From: Haliclystus octoradiatus
Taxonomy: Eukaryota; Cnidaria; Staurozoa; Stauromedusae; Haliclystidae
Direction: 5' to 3'
Assembly: GCA_916610825.1 (NCBI GenBank)
Contig: OU744447.1
Span: 30,764,561 to 30,828,560 of the forward strand
Length of the DNA: 64,000 nt
The notes under the pieces were generated by a model. That model was not told the origin of the DNA and searched no databases. It saw only the letters and a program-made list of their open reading frames with translations. This document shows positions 23,385 through 32,975 of the stretch, in pieces (within the stretch, counting starts at the first letter, position 1; each line of letters begins with the position of its first letter). The translations under genes and the position numbers were made by a program.

Positions 23385-23660
23385 TTGTTTGGTTTAGTTA
23401 GTCTGGTAATTCAATGAAATTCAGTATTTTGTATTATTCTGATTATCATAAACTGGTTGACTTACTACTTGTTCAAATTTCGTTCTTGCAACTTAAATTC
23501 AAAACAAAACGTTTTTGTCGTGGAGATTTCACTTCGCCTTCGATTCACCCGCTAGATTATAAACCTGTCAAATTTTTAAATTCCTAAATTGTTAATACAA
23601 TGATATCAAATGAAGTATCGAGAGAAGTTTATTATTTCAAAACAACATCAGAATGTCATA
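23385..23660 (+). repeat. Interspersed repeat family B, copy 2
   Basis: Direct-orientation partner of 13415-13705, roughly 75-80% alike by eye with several small indels. Here it is not followed by pol sequence, so it may be a solo LTR or an independent short element. A SINE follows about 100 bp downstream. Confidence 0.7.
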
Positions 23661-23766
23661 ATATTCATACTAAAATACGTTACTGTACATGGTTATAACG
23701 ACACGACAAATGTTTGCCAAATTTTCCGATAACGAGTTATCTGTATTATTTCGCCAGTAATAAAGT

Positions 23767-24126
23767 AATGTAGACGGTGTCGCCCTACCGAAGGCACCCG
23801 TACCCCTCCTCTATTTCTAGATGAGTGGCTTTTTTCGCCGAGAGCAATGATTTTAAACGCTCTTTGTTGATCTCAGATCAACAAAGACCACGACACTGCA
23901 GATCAATTTCAACAGATTTCATGGCAGATAGGTCTTGATTGTCAATGCGCAACGATGCGCCGCAGCTACTCACAATGCAATTTCCTCCGGATCATTCCAT
24001 CCGCCATCCTCAGATGGTACTCATTTGATGTTTCAGATAAAGTTAAGACTTAGTTGAACCAAAGTCGATCAGATATGATCCGATCTGAAGTTCGGTTGCT
24101 CTGCCATCTGAGCTAATCCTCCACTT
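23767..24126 (-). mobile_element. Full-length tRNA-derived SINE (copy 3)
   Basis: Minus-strand element of about 360 bp. The 5' head, complementary to 24126-24045, is tRNA-like: TAGCTCAGATGG is a perfect pol III A box (TRGYNNARNNGG) and GGTTCAACTA matches the B box at 8 of 9 positions, 43 nt downstream. A D-arm (GCTC/GAGC) and an anticodon-arm-like stem (CCGA/TCGG) are visible. The body contains the conserved core shared with copies 1 and 2 and an internal palindrome (TTGTTGATCTGAGATCAACAA). The 3' end reads GACACCGTCTACATT. It should be transcribed by pol III and mobilised by a LINE. The LINE partner is unknown. Confidence 0.85.
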
Positions 24127-24249
24127 CGCCAGTAAGACGTACATATGTCGCGGACAGACACAGAAATATACAAATATCGAAATATTGAAATGATTTAGTT
24201 AAAAACAGACAATACTATTTATATAGAGATTGGAATAAACTGAACATAC

Positions 24250-24720
24250 TCTTTGAACCTTCAAATTACAGATCGATATCAGTATCACCAATGCTGAGTA
24301 GATTCTAGAACCAACTATGCAGTTTTTTTAAAGACAACTAAAACTCATTGCATCTAAACAGTTTGGATTCGGACCGATGTCATCAACAACAATCGCATCA
24401 TCCCAATTTATGGGGTAGGTATTAAATAATATGGAAAAATAAATTGTGAAGTACTCTTTGATCTTGCTTTTTTGACACCATGATAATCAAATATTGTGGA
24501 ATAGACTTATCAAACTCGGTGTAAGTGGAATTTATTTGGATTGGACCAGATGTTTCTATTACAACGCTCTCAAGTAACAAAACTTGACCTATGTTATTTT
24601 ATTCATCAAAGTTGCCTATTACTGTCAGTGTTCCTCAAGGTTCAATCTATATAGAACAATTGTTATTTATAGTTATTTTAATCTACAATTTGAGAAAACA
24701 TGTAAATGAAATATAAACAT
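24250..24720 (+). pseudogene. LINE reverse transcriptase fragment, heavily decayed
   Basis: Scattered frames give NYRSISVSPMLSRF at about 24265-24310, QFGFGPMSSTTIASSQF at about 24360-24410, LWNRLIKLGVSGIYLDW at about 24495-24545 and TVSVPQGSI at about 24620-24645. These are the fingers (NYRPIS), GFR..ST and VPQGS boxes of a CR1/Jockey-type RT in the correct order and spacing. The catalytic AFD and FADD boxes are not readable. Stops and frame changes are frequent. Confidence 0.7.
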
Positions 24721-26971
24721 GGTCCACGAAACGTCAACATCACCAAGTTACAAAATCAAAATTGCTTGTTGTTGCTGTAGACTACAACCTCAGTCTATAT
24801 CTTTTTCAATATCTTCGTTTTGATATCATTTTACCTGCAAAAAAATACTAAAGATTTAGAAATTCTTATGAAAATTTCTTTGACAGTTACCTGCAACAGC
24901 ATATTCAGGAAAGTTAATACAAATTTGGGAAATTGTAGTCGCAGCGTCCATTGTGTTGATCCAAAATTATACATAAAGGGAATTAAAACATATCTTTTTT
25001 GAAGACGATGACTTTCACTATTGTTCTATTACTGTCTACTTTCTAGTGCTGCTTCAGTCCAAACAATCGCTATTCCGACTAAAGTCTCCAGAGCAACCAT
25101 ATAAATGCAGTACATATAGGGGAATAAATAAAGGCATACCACAGATAAATTAATTTGATGGTCTTCCGAGACCAACCTACATAATTTAAGCAGTCAGTGT
25201 GGTCATTATCATCTTAACCTTGTTCATTTTCACTGGAGAGTAAGGGGCGTGTAAATGCAGAGAGAGACAGATATTAAGGATTTGTTAACGGTACTTTTCT
25301 AATATATCTATCGATAAAGATTTGAAAATTTCCTCTATACTGCTTGATTCTTGCAACAGCTTATTAAGGTATTTATCATGACAATTATTTCAAGTTCTTA
25401 CATATATTACTTTCGATCTCAATTGCTACGAATGCCACAGCGCTTGTCCTATATTTTGGTCCCATACATTTCAGATATAATATTTCTTGTTCTTCATCCA
25501 CAATATTTTAAATGTAATATGTTTTTATTGTAGTACTTTTGAGTTTGAGTTTTTTGTTTTCTCTGTCGATGTTCCTGCGCAAGGTTGATGGATCGCTACA
25601 TCCCATCACCGAACTATTTTGCGCTTTCTAAAGAACGTTGGTAGCATATCAATAAAATAAACTATACTCATCAGCAAATGATCTTGTTGGCTTACTAGAT
25701 CTTTTATCTTCTAAACCTTTTTCGTGTAAGATAGCTGCTTGTATTATATTATCTAGCTTATAAAAGACAGCTCATCAAGAACAGTTTTTAAATGCAAAAC
25801 AACCAAGAAGACTTAATTCTGGAGAAACTTGTTAAAAGTAGATCTTCTTTTTGAAATCTGTTTCGTGTTATTTAATATCAATTAGTATTTTCATGGTTTT
25901 AGCAATGTTGTGATTAGTTGCATGACTGTTGATAACGTTAGGTAAATTAAATCGACTCTTTCCCTCCGAGTGCCGGAGGCAAGTCATTATTTCCGGACAT
26001 TGTGTATCGACAAAATTCTTCATTGCAAATATGACAAATCAACAAAGCAGAATAAAGATGCTGAGCATTACAAAGAATGCAACAAAGTTTCGGTTAGCAA
26101 TTTCACAGCGTTTATAGTGGAAATGTAATAAGTAACATACCCTCATACAGCAAAAAGGCTAGTACAAACAGAAGGAAATCTCGCATAGTCTCTTAAAGAT
26201 AATAACCTCTTGTGGTATTACTGCTCTTCTGGTTTAACACTGGACTTTTACCAAAGCAAACGTTGCAAGGAAAATATGTCAAGCAAGAAAAAATCTTGTC
26301 ACCTTTCAAGCGAATTAATAAAAATTTAAGATTTAATTATTGGTAATTCTCAATTCTGTTACGCGTCATTGTTATTGTTATTATTGCATTTTGCAGTACT
26401 GTTTAATGAATAATTCAATCAAAACCATGAATATACTAAGGCACTTGATATATGATTGCCTCGGAAATTAATTTCCCGTCGGTTCATACATTAAATGGTT
26501 ATTATTGTAACAATATGATAATTTTTATTCATTAGTATATATACCTCTTCATTTTGATGTACATTTTTGAAGGTTGCTATTATTGTTTTTAGATATGTCA
26601 ATCTCAGAATATTTACTAATGCTGAGTTTTGAAAACAAGATGAATCAGTAAATCATGATTAATAGATCAAACGATTCGAATTTCGAATTTCAAAATCTTA
26701 ATTTCTGTGTTTACCATATATTGTATACCCAGACGACTCTAAACATTATGCCACCCTCATCCAATGGACCACTGTAAATTTTTACTCTGTAGACCACGGG
26801 AAGCTTTCTGCTTCATTTCCAAGTGTCTATGGTCTCGTTCCTGCTGTGAACAAATTGCGTACGTGTTCTATTTCTTTTGCCTTTTTCAAAACTTTGACAG
26901 AACAAATGTGCTTTATCAATAGAAAAGCAGATCATTTTCAAACAACTGCTTATCGCTCGACAGCACTTGAG
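24721..26971. other. Intergenic, possible LINE tail, no gene recognised
   Basis: Directly follows the RT fragment and may contain its decayed C-terminal part. An open plus frame from about 26700 to 27030 has no family resemblance and runs into the palindromic MITE, so it is not called. Confidence 0.4.
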
Positions 26972-27141
26972 CCCCAGCCAAATGAAGACAATATTTTGCC
27001 AGCATTTTCACAACATCGATCGATGTTGTAAAATTTCTGGTAAAATGCTGGCTGGGGTGGCCAAATGAAGCCAGCATATTTACATCATTGATGCAAAATT
27101 TTAACAAATGTTGTGAAAATGTTGGCTTCATTTGCCCGGGG
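26972..27141. mobile_element. Palindromic MITE with nested inverted repeats
   Basis: About 170 bp bounded by CCCCAGCCAAATGAAG and CTTCATTTGCCCGGGG. Within it, GCCAGCATTTTCACAACAT at the left pairs with ATGTTGTGAAAATGTTGGC at the right, and a second smaller palindrome (ACATCGATCGATGT) lies between. No coding capacity. Structure fits a non-autonomous DNA transposon. Confidence 0.7.
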
Positions 27142-29319
27142 ATTTATACTTTGTCAATTTGAAAGCAGATCATATTTCAACTTTCAAAACGTATTCAATA
27201 TGTAAGCAAATTTACTAGTCGGAAAATCGATTTTAAAACGATAATATTTGTCTTATGTTTTGAAAATAATATATATTTTGATCCACCTTCCATTGGGCTG
27301 TTTTTAAATGACGTACTTTTAAATTGTCAAACGATGAGATTGTTTGAAACCATCTCATACAACATACAGCAATAGTACTGTAAAATTGTGCTGACCATCA
27401 AAGAAGAAAATCCTAAGCACTGTAAGCAGTGATAGGTTGTCCTCTTTTGATACCTTTTTAGTTCCGATTAATAATTGGCCAACACTTTTTAGCATCTATC
27501 CTCAACATTTCCGAGCCACGATAATTTTTATTCGCGCCCGAGATCACTACCTATATACAAATGGAGCGTGAATCACCGTGCCAGTGTAAATGTTTCTCCT
27601 ATTTTCACGGATTTATTATCCCAAGAATTGTTACGATGCATAGTTCAAAATGATGGAAATACTCCAAGCAGCAAGCTAAGCTAATAATTTCTTCCATATT
27701 CGCCTTGCATAAAGAGATATCAAGGATTATGATCTGCTTTTTATATAGATAGATTAGTTTATTTTATTACTTGTATCTATTATCAACAAGGAACTATGTA
27801 TGCATATTATCCTCATTATGAATATAATTTCGTCGGTCATAACGGAATCCAGTTGTAAATCGTATAGATCGCCGATATGATGATAGATATCAGCGAATTA
27901 AAAACATCTTGAGAAACTAATACAATTAACAAAACACTGTTAGGCATTCACTGTACAGTATTTTAGCATCTAAGCAACCTATATAAAAGGTCAGGTACAA
28001 GTTTGAATGGAATTTGTAACCTTTGAAATAAGTCATAAGATACCTGCACTGGGAATAAATTTATCGCATAATCGGAACAATAACAAGTATGTCCAGATTT
28101 TCACCATAAAATGATGGCATTGTGATCTGTCACTCTTGATGGTGGTCACTCTTTCAATGTCACTCTTGTCAGTGGTCACTCTTGCAATGTCTTAAAAATT
28201 ATATTCTATTGAATCAAAGACTGATGAGCTTGGCTGTAGTTTTGGGGATTTACTCTTTTCTAGTTCTTGCTTCGTCTGAGCAGCAAAGGAAACTTACGTG
28301 AAGAAAATAATTTGCTCTACTGTTAAAATTTGCAAAATTCCCCAACCATTAACTTTCCTTTCATTAATAATCATCAACATATTTTTGTAACTTTGAATAC
28401 AAGTGAGTAACTGGACCCGAACAAGTTTTTAACAGCAGTGAGCATGTGCAAGAGAATGTTGTGTTTTTCAGCCATTTTGGAACTGTGTGAAACGGTTTGC
28501 GATCTTTTAACAATAGTAATGTAACCATTTATTAGTTGTCTTTCTCCATGTTTATTTGCTGCACTCTCAAAATTAGAATAAAATTTACTTCAATGTATAC
28601 TATGTTATTGATCTCATCAGCATATTGCTCAAGAGTAAATCAGATCAATGCTATTGGAATTGCTAAATGGACAAGGAGTTTGTGGAGTGTGGACTACATC
28701 TCGTTAGCTCTTACGCTATTTCTTTGCCGCAGTCAAAGACGACACATTTTTCTAGTTCTTGTCCCCAGTTGGAATAGTAAACAATACTTTTATTTCGATT
28801 ACTATTTCGCCTATGAACACAACAATTAATAATTTAATAGCCTATGTTTGTTTTCACTGATGAAAATTGTATTTTTCCGCGCACTTCGCTTAAAACAGGA
28901 ACCTGGTACCAAAAGAACAAGAACCATGGTGCCGAAAGTATGAAAATGGCGTCCAAAAAATCACGTGAATGGCATTTGTCCAATAGGAGACGATAGCGGC
29001 ACATTAAAGCGTGCCCCAACTCTTTCAAATAGATGGCTCTGAACAAGGGTGCGCTTTTATATATTCATATACCAACGAATGATAAATCCTAAACGAAGAG
29101 CGTTAACAAACACAATGATCAAGCTTGATGCGCAAACAACAACTATAAAATTACTAAATGAATTGTGAAATTCCGATAAAGATATATTTCATTTATCCTT
29201 CAATTGTGCTTTTACTTCTGAATCTACTGTGATATAAGTATATTATGATATGAGCTCATATAAGTGCACTTTATATATTTTGTAGAGACCTCAAGTCGTA
29301 GTTTGAATCTAATGCAACC
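27142..29319. other. Intergenic, short tandem copies, no gene recognised
   Basis: Contains a small cluster of near-repeats of a GTCACTCTTG motif at about 28128-28190. The 97-codon frame at 28536-28829 and the minus frame at 28834-29046 lack recognisable motifs. This is the 3' flank of the minus-strand PAN-TSP1 gene; no canonical AATAAA was found in the first 200 nt past its stop. Confidence 0.4.
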
Positions 29320-32300
29320 TTAGCAGCATCTATGTCCTCTCTCGTTACCGCTGCAGCCTGCTCCACCAGAATCACCAGTGCAATTTCGATATTTGAATGA
29401 TGAGATGGATGATGCACAGGTTGTTTGTGGTCTGTAATGACAAGGATGCCAATCACCCCAATCAGACCAATTTCCAAAAGCTGAAAAAAAAGTTTACAAA
29501 ACAAAAAGTTATCATACATGCTCTACCGATATGTAATACTCTTGGGATTTCTTGTTTCTAATTTTTTTGTCTTTTCCTTAGAAAAAATTATTAATCCATC
29601 AAACTATCTAACTTTATCTAACATCAAAACATGACAAATTCAAATTCATGGAAAGTTTTGTTACAATAAATATTTACATACGCTATGTTGAAAATATATA
29701 TTGTTACGTGACTTTATATTGTACTTAATTTTAACGTTGATGTGTAATTAGATAAATGTTATAGGATGTGACGCTGCTTTTATACTGTATTGTAACTTAC
29801 AGTTACTGACATAAAGGAATTATAATATGTGGTTAAATGTAAGAGTTAATTTTTATGAGAGAGTCGCTTCAATTCTTCCATCAGAAGCAGAGCAAATAGA
29901 GTTTACAGATAGAAGAAGCGTTCCATTTTCTTTCTTGATTACATTGACTCAAAGTCTTACAGATTTATTTGGTTCAGAACACTGTGGAATGAATGTAAGT
30001 AGTGGCAGACTATAATTAAATTTAAAGTTCTAGTTAGGAAAGCTAACAAGAATTGATTCTACTTTGCTCTATGAAATTAGTTGGAAAAGACAATCTACCA
30101 ACGGAATGATCAGAGTATAGTATCGTATGATTGTAGACTGAATATGCACTATAAACCTCCTCGAACCGTTTTAGAGTTTTAACAATTTTCTTTGCATCCT
30201 CTGTTTCTTTTGTGACAGTACGTCTGAAGTTTGGCTTCCAAAGATTATAATGGAAATCTATACACCGAGAAGCAGGGTCGCACGGCTAGTCAAATAAATG
30301 GTATCTCAACGAGAGAAGTATTGATATTTTCCGTTGGAAATAAATCATGAAGAGACTATTTTCAGATTTTCGTCTAAGCGTCCAATTAATTATTGGGATT
30401 GTTTGCTATGAACCTGTCGTGAGAAGCAAGATAGGGCTTGAAAGGAATCTATAAATAAGGACGATTCTCTGATTATTCATTCTGAATTCTGCAACGATGT
30501 ATTCTATCAAAATTTCAAAAAGCATAGAAAAAGTCTGTGCAATTGGCCCTGGTGTAGGTTCCACGGGTTGTTCAAATATTAAAGCGTAGGCTTTACAGCC
30601 TCAAAATTATATTGTGGGTACTGTAAATACCGTTGGATACTTTTGTTATATGATACATTTTTGAGGTTTTTCTAACAATTCTTTGAAAACGGAAATTTTG
30701 GGTTCCAGATTTAGTAATATTTAAGGTAACATCGAAGAACCTCGTGGCTGCTACCCTATTTGTGAGTAGAAAATCGGTGGCTTGAGGTCATGGTGATGAT
30801 AGTTTCACTGATTGATTTCGATGCATAATTTCCAGTAAAATTTCCAATGCATACAAACTAATAGAGAGAATACAACAGTTCTGAAATCATTGCTATAAGT
30901 TTTCTATTGAATTCATTTTTATACAAACATTGTTAATCTCTGTGATCAATATATATTATTGTAACGTGCAATAAGAAACCTTTAGTTCACAAACCTGGAC
31001 ATTCCGTCAGATTGCAAGAAACAAGCGTTTGATCGAGTCCTTGGCAATCTTGTCCCCAGCTTGAAGGGTAAGGGTTGCTGCAAGAACGGGTTGCCACAGC
31101 ATTATCATCACCACATGTAGCAATGCATGTTGCTATAGTAGTCCAGACTGACCAGCCGCCAGGGACTGGAAAGATAAGATGACAATATTAAACGTCTTCA
31201 ACGTTAGGCCATAAAGGCATACGCAAGACGGGAAATTGGGTATAGCCTGGGTGGCTGAGAGATTGGAGCTCACAATGTCGTCAGAGAAAATTCTTCTTAT
31301 AGATTTAAGATAATAAATATAAATATTCTTCAAGCATAATACTATTTCTTTATTGTTTCAGATCTCGCGTTGGGATCTGAACATTGGTTTGCATTTCTAT
31401 AGAAGTTAATTCATTTTCATAATTTTAATACCCTATCATGTCATTCGACAACTGTAATCAAATATGTCGTTATACGTTTCTCGACTAACGTTGAGGTCTC
31501 TACTATTTTCCCGATGATACAATGTAGTGTATTAGGATCAAGACTAACGTACTGCATTCTTACTTCGTATTGATAATGCTCCCATCTTAATAATGAATAT
31601 CACTAACCTGGATTAACCTTTTGATGAGGAACCTAAAATGTAGAAAATGAGAAATTAGATTCTCTACTTAGAGATATTATACTGAGTAGCGACACATGAA
31701 AAAATTCGATAATCTTCAGCGGTTTCGATGCATTCTAAATTCATCATCAGGTAAAGTAGAACACAGAGAGAGAGAGATTTTAGATTGCATCTATGGATAA
31801 ACATGATCATACGTGTTTACATAATCTAATCATGCAATTAAAATTAATCTTTTTTGGAAAATAGACTTATGAAAATTAAACCTTTTGATTATAGAAATAT
31901 AAAATATAAAGCCTTAACTCAAAACCATGTGATATATAAATATAAACCATATGATTACATCTAAAAATAATTATAGCATTCCTAGGGCTGCCCAGATTCA
32001 GGTTGTATTATTATTTTGTAAATAGTTTTTGATTGTCCACATAATGTAGAACCCCTAGGGCTGCCCAGATTCAGGTTGCATTATTATTTTGTAAATAGTT
32101 TTTGATTGTCCACATAATGTAGAACCCCTAGGGCTGCCCAGATTCAGGTTGCATTATTATTTTGTAAATAGTTTGTAGATCACAGTCTATGGTAAAATAC
32201 ACCTAAATAATAATTGAACTTTTAAAAATTTTATCTAGTCTGTGTTCAGGAATTTATCGAAAAGAGCTGTGGAGAATTAATATTTATATACAAACAGAAA

Positions 32301-32842
32301 TGACAAGATATTAAATGTACAATGTACAATAGTAAATGTATATAACCTAGTTTGAATATGAAGTTCAGATGATATTATTCATGAAAAAATTGCAAAAAAT
32401 GAGGAATCTGGCTTTGGAATATCTCGTTTAAATATTTTATAGAAGATTCAGATGCCTATAAAATAAATATAATAGTTTGTAATGCATCATTATAATTTTC
32501 ATTCAACGTTACCAAAATCGTTCCGCTACTAGCAGCATCGATGGCAATCTCTTCCATTCCATTTTGATGAATGTAAACTTTGCAGCTACTCTGACTATTG
32601 ATTGATGGATTCCATTCGAATGTAATGCATTTGCTTTTCAAAGAAGCACATCTCAATCCACATTGAATGCTCGAGGAAGTAGTCACAAGCATAGTAGACG
32701 TATAACTGTATGCTAGAAGATTTGGAATTGGAACTATGAACATCAACTGATCAGAAAGTACCATTACCATAACGAGGGAAATGTACAAACACAACACTTG
32801 CAATATCTTGTCATTTGCAAAGCCTGCCATTGTTACCATCAT
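29320..32842 (-). CDS. Predicted secreted PAN-TSP1 protein, paralogue, four-exon gene
   Basis: Spliced model on the minus strand: 32842-32513, 31632-31608, 31165-30995, 29480-29320 (687 nt, 228 residues). All introns are GT-AG (donors GTAACG, GTTAGT, GTTTGT). Residues 12-31 are a hydrophobic signal segment. PAN/apple-like Cys are at 61, 65, 72 and 87 (QCGLRCASLKSKC). The 25-nt micro-exon encodes VPHQKVNP. The 171-nt exon is a clear TSP1 repeat: GGWSVWTTIATCIATCGDD, then RSCSNPYPSSWGQDCQG. The final exon gives a second TSP1-like module (FGNWSDWGDWHPC) and ends in CC-stop. Splice positions and phases equal those of the plus-strand gene, and the two are tail to tail. An acceptor (TTCTTAG) 12 nt before the ATG implies a 5' UTR exon. 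Extracellular ligand binding is inferred from the domains. Confidence 0.85.
31981..32173. repeat. 73-bp tandem repeat, about 2.6 copies, in intron 1
   Basis: A 73-bp unit beginning CCTAGGGCTGCCCAGATTCA starts at 31981, 32054 and 32127; the third copy ends after about 47 bp. Units differ at one or two positions only. It lies in the intron between the PAN exon and the micro-exon of the minus-strand gene. Confidence 0.9.
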
Positions 32843-32907
32843 CTTGATTTTTACCTAAGAAAATAATTCAAATTGAAAAATTAAAACTGCGACTTTTTCC
32901 AGGAGGT

Positions 32908-32975
32908 ATAATTTCATCTTTGAATATAACTGACGATTTTCAGAATTTCATCTTTGAATATAACTGACGATTTTC
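32908..32975. repeat. 34-bp tandem duplication upstream of minus-strand gene
   Basis: Two identical 34-bp units (starting AATTTCATCTTTGAATATAA) at 32908-32941 and 32942-32975, about 55 bp upstream of the start exon acceptor. Each unit ends in GATTTTCAG. Confidence 0.9.

Noticed and set aside
24045..24126. A genuine tRNA gene on the minus strand
   Set aside because: The A and B boxes are good, but the anticodon loop is irregular and the acceptor stem is not closed; it continues into a SINE body shared with two other loci.
26700..27031. Open plus frame that might be an exon
   Set aside because: It reads directly into the palindromic MITE at 26972 and lacks clear splice borders or family resemblance.
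29271..29519. 82-codon minus frame as an independent small protein
   Set aside because: It is an out-of-frame reading over the terminal exon of the PAN-TSP1 paralogue; the real frame gives TSP1-like FGNWSDWGDWHPC and stops at 29320.
31981..32173. CRISPR-like array
   Set aside because: Contiguous 73-bp tandem units without spacers in a eukaryotic intron; an ordinary minisatellite.
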